From Pagrus major (Eukaryota; Chordata; Actinopteri; Spariformes; Sparidae): a stretch of 64,000 bases of DNA. Made by a program: the position numbers and the translations under genes. The notes under the pieces are model-generated. The model saw only the letters and a program-made list of their open reading frames with translations. It was not told the DNA's origin and did no database searches. The stretch spans positions 23,999,749 through 24,063,748 of the forward strand of contig NC_133237.1 in the NCBI RefSeq assembly GCF_040436345.1. Direction: 5' to 3'. Within the stretch, counting starts at the first letter, position 1. Each line of letters starts with the position of its first letter. Positions 37,271-48,800 of the stretch are shown here, in pieces.

Positions 37271-37489
37271 GTGGAAACTGAAATGGATAAAATGATGAAA
37301 GGAATCAAAATGATTGTGGAAGCAGAACTGAACTATTCTGAAACCTCCGTTCTGCCAGAGATCCGCTTTACGGTGGAACAACTTAAAGTGCAAATTCAAC
37401 AAGCGCTCAAATGTTTTCACACCGATACTCAAAAAAGCATCTGCAAGTTATCAAAAACAATTGAAGAAAGTAACACTGAGCTAAATTGA
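37271..37489 (+). pseudogene. Short open reading frame, 72 codons, duplicated in part at 33.6 kb
   Basis: It begins METEMDKMMKGIKMIVEAEL, continues with SETSVLPEIRFTVEQLKVQI and ends NTELN. It is Lys/Glu/Met-rich and predicted helical. There is no promoter or splice context. It may be a retrocopy or an exon of a multicopy family; I do not recognise it. Confidence 0.4.
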
Positions 37490-40400
37490 CCACAAACATT
37501 TGGAAAATGGAGGTTGAGAGTAAAAAAACAATTACAAAAGTTTGAACGGAAAACTTCTTCCTCTACCTAATCTCCTTCAAGCTCTACTTGTCCTGTGGAC
37601 ATGTTCAGCTAGCTTGTCCTCAAAATCTTCTGACACAATTGACAGTTTATTCCTCATCTGTGAGTCAACATTCAAGCATCCACAGACGCTAATGAATCGA
37701 CTACACAAAGCCAGTCTCACAAGTGTATCTCAGATTCTGCCTGCAAGAAACCAGATTTCTCTGGTAAAGGAGTGCTGAGAGAGCACTTGGTCCTATCCAG
37801 TACGAAAACATCTTAAAGAAGTTTATAGGTTCTTAGGGCTGGATGGCCTGTTCCCAACTAGAGAGTAGGTAAATGAGACACACCTGTGAGTTGAAAGGAT
37901 GGAAAACTAACAAAGACTGCTTGGAGGAGGACAGCCAGATAGGGGAAAAGCAGCAAAGGGAGATAATGAGAAGTTTAATCCAGTTATATTTGAACTAAAA
38001 GAAAAACAGTTACATATATACAGAGTGGAGTGAACAAGGACTGGTGGAAACAGGTTCGGACATTGCTGGTTCATCTAACTCTTTGACCTGCATGGATACG
38101 GCGGCGAGTTTTTTTGTTTTTGGCTGGACCTTTTAAAAATTCATATTACTACTCACTACATTAAAGTTTCCCCTCTAACCCCTCTGAACTTAACTGAACT
38201 GAGGCCTCGTCTAAACAAGCACGGGTATTTAAAACAAAATGATCTCAGCCCAGATAAGCGTTTTACACACCTGAAATCGCAAATTACAAGACCATATATG
38301 TACTCCGGGCCGTTGTGAACAGGAAGAAGATTGTCTACTCTTCAGTCAATGAAACTAAACTGCATGCCCTCATCCCCACAATGGGCATTTATGTGTGACT
38401 TTAATATTATCTGGGTTGAATATAATGAGATTCAACTGATAAAACTGAATTGATGGGTTGTGTTTTCTTTTTATTTTGTATATTGAGAGAGTTATCCCGG
38501 CTATCTGTCCAACTTGTTCATATCTGTATATTCAAAGTGACAGGTTGAGTATTCTGTCTGCCGTCCAGCTCTGTTGAGGATATTAGAGAAACATCTACGC
38601 TACAACTGACTCATGTGAGTTTCTCATTCTGTCCCTCTATGCGACTCATTAGACGAGCGCTGTGTGTGTGGTGAAGTACGTAACAGCGCCTTGATTTGCT
38701 GAGTGATTCCTTCACTATCAGATAGCACAATGACACTGTCCTCATCAGATAGTGTGTGTATGCATATGTATGTCCTGGACAGATAAATAAGGTATGCTTT
38801 TGTATGCACAGACATCACATACCTACTGAAACTAACAACAAGGTTTCCACATTTGGCAGTGATTGTGGCCCTCCAGCTGGAGTTCCTGTCAGTTCTTGGT
38901 AGATCAGTTTTAGGGTTTGATATTTTTGCTTATTCAATGAGCTGATGTGGCTCGGCACATCCTAATCCCTGAAGAGCAGAGCGAGAAGAAAGGGGACCCA
39001 AGAAGATTTATCTAACCAGGAACATGCAAACTAATGCCTTTAACAGACTCATATCAGGACACAATGTGCCCACTTGCAATCCTAATGACTGCAGCTAGTG
39101 CATTCGCTGACTTTCATTACCATGGGAGATTTAGAAATATGCATAGCAGTGAGGCAGGGGAGCAGGCCTGAACTTGAGCATACTAAAGAGCCCATTAATC
39201 CTTTTTAATTCTATTAAGAATCGGACTACAGCTGGATAAGGGGCCAGCAGAGTTCCAGAGACTACATCTTTAATGCCTTGGAGACCCACAGCGAAAAGCT
39301 CTTACTTAACAAAAAATCATTTCCAATGAAAATTCATTTCCTCTTCGCAGTCGAATCAATTCACAGCCTTAAGCAGCTTTTACTTGGTAGTAAACACAGA
39401 CAGGTTGAATTTTGTGAGGACGAAGAGGTCTGTTTTATATCTTCATCAAAAGGGCAATTTCATCACTTCAAACTGGGGCAGAGTTTAGTAAATGGAATTT
39501 GGCTGAACTGCACATGCCTCGATGATGTTATCACTGTCAGACAAAAAACATGTATGACACAAGCGTCTTCTCCTTAGGCGTAAAGAGATATGCACGTGAG
39601 CTACGTGCCTTCTGCAGCACACTTATCTGTGCGTTGATTTAGATCAGCACTCCCAAGCTTCCGCTCTGCTATTTTTGCACCTGTCCAGTTTCACAAAAAA
39701 CATCATAATCTTATCAAGGAATTCCCCACAGTTGAGTATGACGAAGAGGGAGAAAATGGGTTTTTCTTTCACAGTGAAGCATGTGGACAGTAATGACTTT
39801 CACCTGTTGAGATTAGAGATCAAATACCCCCCCATTCGAAATGACCACAGTGCCCGGCTACTGTTCCCACTGTGTGCACAGTCACAGCAGTGTAAATAGT
39901 GAGGCCCTTCTGCCTGGACCTCAGTAATCTGAACATACAGAAAATGTGCCTCTGCTTGTCGACCCCCATTCATTTCCATTAGGGCCACAGGGTTAGCGAG
40001 GAGGACGCCAGTCACAGTGTAAACGAGATGTCATGTTTGACAGGGTGTGTAAGCTCAGCTCAGTGGAGCGGCCTGCCTCTCGCTCGGCTCAGTCACACAC
40101 ACCTAAACATAAGAGAATAACAAGGTGCAAGGCAGACACAGATAAACAAGAACCTGTCACACAAGCACAGGCATATACGTTGCTCAGGAATGAAACGTGT
40201 CTCCTTAGTTACAGTATTATGAAACAAAACAGGCCTGAAAACCACAATCGCATTCCTTCCCACCCTGACACCCCACGCCCATCACCCTCACTCTCTCCCT
40301 CTCATATCTACCGCCCCATCTGTTCTGCCAACTGCTCCATTACTCCTTCCCTTCATTACTGGGCCACTTTTCCTGCTCGTCTGTCCCCCTTACATCAGCA

Positions 40401-40904
40401 TTATGCACAAACCCATTAATGACGCTCTCTCTGTCTCTCCCATTTGCCCTCTCTGTCTGATCTGGGCTGCTTTTTTATTCTCCTCCCTCAGCCTGAAAGT
40501 GGATCGGAGGGGGGAAAAAAATGAAAAGAAATGAAAAGAAAATGCCTCAGACGCCCCAACCTGTATCGGGCTAAGCATCTCCATGGTAGCATGACCCCCT
40601 GAAACAGCCCATCATGCTCCACTGCACTCAAAAAGGACTGAGAGCAGGGAAGGGGCAAAGCGAGGAAAGGCGTGAAGGGGAGAGAGAGCGAAAGAGCTGT
40701 AATGAAAGAAACTAGTGGAGCACTGGAGTGGAAGCCTCCGAACACAGGAGGTTAAATCACTTATCATTTCAGTGTTTACTTTTTGTTTCAGCCCAGATTT
40801 CTTAACCTCCTCGCAGACTCTGGTATCCTGTCTAAAAAAACCTGACTTACAAATAGCTAAAAGGTTTATTTTACCAACTTGACTTAAAATATATGACATT
40901 GATG
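37490..40904. other. Intergenic region, no gene recognised
   Basis: Both strands were read. Open frames of up to about 128 codons occur (for example 40033-40419) but lack splice sites or domain features. No repeat as clear as those nearby. Confidence 0.5.
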
Positions 40905-41500
40905 TTAAAGGGACAGTTCACCCCCAAGTCAAAAGTACATGTTTTTCCTCTTAAATGTGGTGAAATGTATCCATCTAGATTATTTAGTGTGAGTTGCTGA
41001 GTTTTGAAGATATCGACCGGCACTCGGCTTGTGGTGCATAAAGCACCCAAAAAATACATTTGAAAAACTCAACAGCAATGTTTCTTTCCATCAATCCTGA
41101 CCCGGTTACTCAAAATAATCCACAAAGCTTGTTGTGACAGTTTCATATAGGAACAATTTTCTTTCTACCGAACTATACCAGCCAACTGCATCACCATGCA
41201 GCATCTACTCATGGATCAGAGGCTCGTGCTTGTGACAGCACAGGATGCAAACATTAATGGCGTCCTCCTCCGCTGAGCTGTAATGTTAGCTGGCTTATTT
41301 ATCTGAAGTGGTTTCTGGTCCATGAGTTGATGCTCACTTCTTTCTGCACGGTGCATGAAAAATAGTTCCTACATGAAGCTGCTCACAACAAGGTCTGTAG
41401 ATTATCTTGAGTAACTGTCATGATGTATGGAAAGAGACACTTGAGTTGAGTTTTAGTGCTTTAAGCACCTCAAGCCGAGTGCCATCTAGTTCTATCATAT
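40905..41500. mobile_element. Repeat element with internal inverted repeats
   Basis: Starts TTAAAGGGACAGTTCACCCC, typical of a common fish element. A segment near 41015-41045 (GCACTCGGCTTGTGGTGC) recurs in inverted orientation near 41457-41482 (GCACCTCAAGCCGAGTGCC). The right terminus is not clear. Confidence 0.55.
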
Positions 41501-41619
41501 TTGAGACAAGTATGCGTGTGTCTAGTATACATATGATGGGCTGTGATGTGCAGCTTTTCATTTTTACTGACACTGACAATAATAGAGAACAGAGGAAGTT
41601 AAAAACATTCAACATTCAT

Positions 41620-41625
41620 TTTATT
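41620..41625 (-). terminator. Candidate polyadenylation signal of the phosphatase gene
   Basis: TTTATT on the + strand reads AATAAA on the - strand, about 1.4 kb after the stop codon. The interval 41626-43040 would be 3'UTR; it is AT-rich and has no other gene. Confidence 0.35.
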
Positions 41626-43040
41626 GGTTTGGTTTTTTGAGTACAGTGGTTATTTCTGCCTTTTCTGGCATTCACAGACAAAACAAACATAGAACAATAA
41701 CTGGGAACACAAAAAATATAGCTTTCTGATAATATCTGTGGCTCAGTCTAGTAGTTACAACAGATACAATAGTAACTCTCCGTACCTGATCAACACAAAC
41801 GTAAATACAAACACTTAATAAACATGTAAAAACTGTCCAAAAACTGGAACTAATACTTTTGAAATTCTGTGTGGTTTATAAAATGAAATAGCTATTTACA
41901 TTCAATTTGAATAATTATCATTTCAAGAAAAAAAAAATATAGTGTATGAGTCTGTCATTAACAAAAATAAACACTGATTATTCAAACTTGTGATAAAATA
42001 TATAATATTGATTACAATTTCCATTAGGTTCCATTATGTACTTTCAAGTGCTATTAATAAAGATACACAGGAGAGCCGCCGGGGTCGCAGCCATGTCGGC
42101 TCTCCTGTCAGAGTGGCATAAATCAAGGTGCAGCTCAGAGAGTCCGGGGGCAAAAGTCAAAGGTTACAAAATTCAGTCAAAGCTCCACCTCTGAGACACA
42201 GTCAAAGTGGTTAGTACAGAAAAGTGGTAGTGATGTGGAAGGGTCAGATTCCTTCTCATCACGACCTCGGTTACACAAAAAGAAAAGATAACATTGTGTT
42301 ACAGCACAAATACTGCTTTTTTTCTCTGCTTAGGTTATTGTTAATCATAGTGATGTAGGGCAGTCTGATTAGAGCAGCGGCACATCAGGCCACTGAAGGT
42401 AAAGGATGGTTAGAAGTTGAAGCCAGTGCTTGTTATCACTGCCAGTTCTGTTTTGTTTTTTTTTACATCTGAGGTCTGATGGTCTCAGTTCACAGCTGCT
42501 GGGTGATGTTTTCCGAGATCAGCGGAGGATCGAAAACAAAGAAGAGGCCGGCGCTTTTCTCCTCCTCTCTCACCCAAGACCAAAGAGTGACCAGTTCTGC
42601 TTTGAAAGCTAAATACATGCACTGACCGAAAGCCTCCGTCACAGAAGAAAACAAGTTCAAACTAGAAACTATCAACATTAGCAGCTTCTAAAAATCCTCT
42701 TGAAAAATATACATTTTTTATTTTTTTTCATATATAAAAAAATATCTGTAATATTACTATGCAGTTCTTTTCACTGGACGGGTTTGACTTACAGTCAAAT
42801 GTGCTTCTTGTGTCTTCACATGTGTGAGTTTGTGAACATGTTAGATTGGTCTGTGAAGGTACGATTGCATGTGTTAGATTGTACTCTTTAGTTATATCCT
42901 TCTCTTAGAATGATTCCCTTTCTTAAAGACTTACATTTCTCTGCTATCTGCTCCTCAGCTGTGCTATCTGACATTCTCCCTGTCTTTCTGCAGTCCAGCT
43001 TCTCTTATCCTCTGATTCCTGGATTGATTGCATGCGCCTG
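41626..43040 (-). other. Probable 3' untranslated region of the phosphatase gene
   Basis: It follows the TAG at 43041-43043. No coding signal seen; it includes an A/T-rich run near 42711-42740. The extent depends on the polyadenylation site. Confidence 0.4.
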
Positions 43041-43145
43041 CTAACAGACAGTTTGCTGGCTGGACAGTGGACTCTCCAGGGACATGCTGGTGGGGGACAG
43101 GTCTGGACGGGCGCAGGGCTTAAACATGGAGGAGATGTAGAAGGC
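43041..43145 (-). CDS. Phosphatase exon 6: last helix end and C-terminus
   Basis: Encodes [18 protein letters not shown] followed by a Ser/Pro-rich tail ending QQTVC and a TAG stop. The tail is shorter than in human PLPP3. Confidence 0.92.
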   Translation of the reverse strand, partial: AFYISSMFKPCARPDLSPTSMSLESPLSSQQTVC

Positions 43146-45848
43146 CTGCAGGCACAGACGCAAAGCATGTGAGGATATGTATGCAGACCACACACGCTGT
43201 CAATCATCCACTGTTTATAAACACCATCAGGGATCAGAGTGAGGAAAATGAGGCAAATAGCCTATTGTTTAAACTAACTCCGTCAACAGAGAGCTGAGAG
43301 AAACAAATCCTGTAAAGACAGAGATAATAGTTTTTTCAAGACTATTTAGACAACAGTCATTTTCAACGTACCACCCAGTATGCGGTGAGTCCTCCTTGGA
43401 TAAAGCCTGTGACGACGTCAGAGGGGTGGTGACGGTAGTCAGAGATGCGGGTCAGGCCAGTGTAGATGGCGATCATCACTAAGAGGAACTGTATTAGTGG
43501 GCGCAACAGCCGAGCTCCTCGCCACGACAACCGCGCCTGCAGGTAGAACTGCAAGAAAGAAAAAAAACATTGTTTGCTTACTCAGGTTGACAAATACTCA
43601 ATTGAAAACAGTACAAATACAACATCTTTAAAGTTTTACCTCATCAACTTCATTGATTTTTGTAATTATATTCTTTTTTCAGACACGTTGTGACAGGGGC
43701 AACAACAGACTGACAGGTGATAGTCAATCGTGATTGGGTATGAAAGGGGGCATCCTGCAAAGGCTAAGTCGTTCAAGAGCAAGGATGGGGCGAGGCTCTC
43801 CACTTTGTAAACACATTATTGCATGATGGATATTTCCACATGGGCTCTGGAACACTCTGTAAGTCTGTTGTCAGTAAACACAGTTCATTTGCACAGGATT
43901 GCATTCTGGTTTTATTAAGGTTTCACACAGCGTCCAAACTTTTCTGGAATCAATTCAACTTCTATAAACACAGGCGGTGCCCTTCAAGAGGAATATACGA
44001 CATCCACTCAGTCTGCTACCCAGAGGGGAAAGAGAAGCCTGGCAGGAGTCCATTAACACTATCTACACCCCATTTCCTCCTTTTGTTCATCCTCATCTCC
44101 TCCACCGGCGCTGCAGAATACATGTTTGTGTCTGTAAAAATGGGGTCACAGGGCGAGTGTGATGCAGCTTTATGGAGGTGGCTGGAGGTCTGTCTGGACG
44201 AGCCAAACACTGAGGAGCACGTGGCCTACATTCCTGCGGTGAGGCCGACGCTCATGGGGTCCTTCTCTCCCTCTCCTATCCCAGCTGAGTGCAGGTGTCA
44301 CTGTTCCTGCCTTAAACATGAGCAGCTGGCCGCAGTCCTGGTGGCATGTTGCTACAGGTTTGACACAATCTCTCCAGGTTGTCTAAAACACTAGCTAGCA
44401 GCAAACTTGAATGTGAGGCTGTGTGTCTGTGTCTGTGCCTGCGGCGAGTGTGAAACAATAGAGCAGGGGTAGCAAAAACTGGGGGTCGTGTTTTTCTCAG
44501 ACCACTTCTTCCCTTCGGTTCTTCACTCTTGCATTCCTCTCATTCAGTCTTTCCCTACTCATCCTTGTCTGTCTGAGAGGAGCTGCTTTTCATTTGGACT
44601 TCTTTATTGCACAAGTGCTAATAGGGGATTTTCTTTTCTCCTCTCTTTGAACATCTTCATTTCATATTTTTTTTCATCAGCTGCACACGACAAAATATTT
44701 AGGGCACCTAAAACTATAATTTAAGAGTTAATGATGGGGTTTACATGAGGAATATGGACACTTTTTTCTTTAAGAATGCCTTTGTCTCCGTCTAACTGTC
44801 GTTTCTCTCCCACAATGCACCCATGACTAGTGGGCAGTGCAGTGTGAGAGAACGGAGGAGAAAGATGAAGAGATGGGGGGAGGCTGGGGGAGAGGGGGGC
44901 ATGAGAGGGTGTCTCTTGCTGAAAGAAGCCTGTCGATCTCTCAGCAGGCATATTCAGCCCTCCACCCCCCTCCTCTAAATGAAAGCCACAACAAGGCCTC
45001 CTCTGTCTGTGTAGTCTCTTCATCTATTCATGTTCCCCCGTGGAAAACATTCTCCCTCATTCTTTAACTCCCCCCTACTCTCCCCCCCTCCTCTCAGTCT
45101 CACCAGCTTCTTTCAGTCTGAAGCCTTTGGAGAATTGCTCCTCTCAAAGATCTCCTCCCTCACGATCAGGAAGTGTGAATATATTTAACAGCACATGTCT
45201 CTGTGTGTGTTTGTGCATGTTTAATTAGCTTATCTAGTTAATAGTTGCACAGAGTGCTCTCGGCCTCTAGAGACTGGTGCTGTCTCTAATAACTGAAACG
45301 CAAGTGAGAGCTGTAATATTTCCCCAACATTGTAAACACAGATCCAAATACTGTAATTACACAACACAAGCTCAGGTGAATGTGAAGGTCACATTCCAGT
45401 CGTGTGTGTGTGTATGCGTGGATATGTGTTACTCGCGTTGTGGGGACATTAATCTGTTTACTAACATTGTGGGGACGCATACCCACTCTGCTCTGACTGG
45501 GCAGCTCACACACGCCTGAACCAGCACCTCTCACCGTGTCTCAAGTCAGCTCTGACGTGTTTTCAGTTTCTCTTCTACTCTGAATATGGGCATAAATGTA
45601 TGACAGGGTGATATAATGTGATGTTAAGAAGTCACAGAAACAAAGGCGAGACTACTGATGAGTATTTCAGGCACGGCAGTCTTTTCTGTGGGAGAGAGGA
45701 GCTCCTGTTGGTGCTTGTTTTACTTTCAAGACTTTTTTAATGCAAAAAAAACCTATTTAACACACTGAAGGAAAGGAAAAAAACAAAAAGTTAAGGCAAG
45801 TAGTGGTTAGGAAACAAATGTAAATCTATGTGATACCCCCAAACGGGT

Positions 45849-45885
<37 letters not shown>

Positions 45886-48800
45886 TGGGTGTGTGTGTGT
45901 GTGCGTGTGTATAAAATTAGATTCGACTTACTGCCAGATAGAGCATGGTGTACATTGCGAAGGAAGCATGGCCGGAAAAAAAAGACTTCCTGAAAGAGAA
46001 CATCAATAAAAAATGCCAAAGGTTACACATTAACTACAGAGCTTTTGTACTCCCCACCCTTAGCAAACACACCAAATCATTTCTGAATGAAAACACTCAT
46101 GCACACAATCCACACACACCTTGCTTCTTCCACCAGCTTCTGATTAGTCTCCGTGCAGGTGAACTGGGACACGTAGCTCCCCACAGTGCAGTTGATGGAC
46201 TCATAGGTGATTTTACAGACACTCAGGAAGTTGGGCCGCAGGCGTCCCACACTTAGCTTGGCCATATTAGTGAGAGACTGACCCACACAGCAACCAAAAA
46301 TGAAGCTTCCCAGCTCCTTGTACAGGCACGACACATAGAGGTTTTGAACAAAAGCTCGCGAGTGCACGCCTCGGAAACGCACCCGGAAGCATTCAACCAG
46401 TGCGATCTGGGAAGAAAATAGGAAAAGAGAAACTGGTTAACATAAGTCATAAAGTACAGCTGCACAAAAACTGCAGCAGTGAAAGTAACAAACACACGTT
46501 CCATTACACAGTATTAAAGTGATGACAACTTTAACTCACTGTGCAAACACATAACAGCTATCGTTGTCTTACCGTTATGCCAGTGATGGCTATACCACCA
46601 ATAATGAGCACGCTGTCAGGAATGACTTCTTTGGCTTTGTTAGGATAGGTGATGCTGGAGTCTCCGCAGAAGAAGCCTCGCTGGTACGGTTTCACCGCCT
46701 TCAACTCACACGCAAAGAATGGGATGGAGGCTGATGAAATGTGGGAGAGAAAAGGGAGAGGGGGGGCAGACAAAAAACAAAAGATGGCTTGATGAGCATG
46801 TGGTTTGTGCAACATAGATAAGAGACAGAGAGACAGAGACACTGTTGTCTAACAGGAGCATGAAGAGGACATGCTCCTGTGAGCGCTATTGAGTGTCAGT
46901 CATCTAGTAGCATGATTTCCAGATTCCTGTTGGATGAAGCATTCCACACATTGCTGCTTTTACCAGATTATCAGGCAGAAGAAGAGAAGACAGACGGACA
47001 GACAGGGAGATGGCCATGACGGCGGAGGTTTAAGATGAAGAAGGAGGAAGAAGATATTAGAGGCAGTGTTAGACACAGAATGTGTCAGGGTGCCAAAAGA
47101 GGACAATAAACTCACTGTAGGAAGAGTAAAGTATTGTTTATTGATGGCATGACTTTTAATCCACCTGATCTTACATTAACAATTGTCCTACTTATGTCTT
47201 CCCTCTGCTTCCTGCCTGGTCACTAATTATCAGAACTCTGTATCAGGTGAAAGTCGGCCAAGGTCTTGCATGCTTAAGCAAACAAACCTCACAGCCTGAC
47301 GGTGAAAGTTCGTTGGGGGAAAAGTTGTGCAACGTTTTAATGGCGACATAAAGGGAGATGGTGTGTTTGTGTCCCCGGAAACAAGGACTGAGACACACAG
47401 CTTTTATTCTGTGTTATATACTTCAAACTCATAGCCAATAGCCCTGTAAGAGCCTGCCCAGCCTGCTCCATTTCTCTGTCCCCTATCCCATGTCCCCTTG
47501 TCACCCCATGGAATGCAGCGAGAACATGGGACTAATCATTAACCTCTGTGCCTCTTCCTGTCATCCCTGGCCCTGCTGGTTGGTTGGAACGCACCCAGGC
47601 CAAAACATTGCTCCTGCCAGGGAATCTCTCAGAGTACGTGACTGAGTAGTGCACAGGATACACACTCAAAATTAGGCCAAAAGGAACACGGCACAAATAC
47701 ACACTCAAAACCACAAACAATGGCAAGCAAACATGTTCTTAAGTAGGATAAATCGACCGTTACTGACTGCCAAAGAGCTGGACATGAATACCTGACCTAC
47801 TAAAGGTAACAATGGCCACATAGGCTTTGGTCATTAACTATAACTAATCTAAAACTTTATATTTTGTCCCTTGTTGTTTCTGCTGTGTTTTTATTTTGAT
47901 ATTGTTTTGTACAGCACTTTGGTCAGCTCAAACTGTGTTTAAATGTGCTCTAGAAATAAACGCGACTTGATTTTTCTCTGTGTTTGCTATCACAACCATA
48001 CAGTCCACTAATAAAACGCCCACTCATTCAGCCTCAGTGGACTGATAAACAATGATAACAAGGTAAATAATCTATAGGTTTGAGGCTATCAGCACAGAAA
48101 ACACATGAGAAGACAACTCCTAACAGCCGTGTGACTACAGCTGAGACGTAGCCAGACTTGTTTAAGAACATTAAACCGCAGTCGAAAGTGTGTGCAAGCG
48201 TAGTCAAAGTCATGCTGACCCAAACAGAAAGACAAAATAAGATAAAAGCGAGCCCTCTTCCATATATTTTAACATGGGCCTTGGTAAGAAAACGAAGGAG
48301 GGAATGAGAGAGAGAAACATGTAGCAGGCAGATAGCCGAGGCTGTGAAGCCAGTGAAGAGAGAGAGAGATAGGAAACACCTCTCATCTGACCCCAATCTC
48401 TCACTCATCTCATTCAGTCGCCACGTCTACAAGTGTCTACCTCATGTAACGCACACATCCACACACAGGTGCTACCTGTTGTTTCAGACAAAGGAATTCT
48501 CAAACTATTTTTCATCTATTTTTAAAACCCGGTGATGTCTCGTCAGACTTCCTGCCTTTATAACTAAAGACAGTTGAATCTTATCATGCAATTGCATTAT
48601 TGTATTAGTGTATTTGGTACATCATGTAATGCAATCAGTTGAAATCACCCTGCTACTAATTCTGCAGTCAAATCTTACATTGTAGAATCTAATAATGCTG
48701 AATTTTGTGGACGCTGTTGACAGCGTAGTTACGTTACCTCACATGTCTTTTAACATTACAGAAACTGCTTGCTTGAGGTACTTCTGATTAGTTTGTATTA

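Larger units (their letters stand above)
43549..45931 (-). other. Phosphatase intron 4 with repeats
   Basis: Contains a repeat copy (43676-43955), a TTGTGGGGAC repeat pair (about 45438-45476) and a GT/CA microsatellite (45847-45910). The + strand frame at 43819-44394 runs through the repeat. Confidence 0.6.

Noticed and set aside
43819..44394. 191-codon + strand frame in a phosphatase intron, as a whole gene
   Set aside because: The first third lies in an interspersed repeat shared with 27.3 kb, so it is not one gene. Only its later part is kept as a weak finding.
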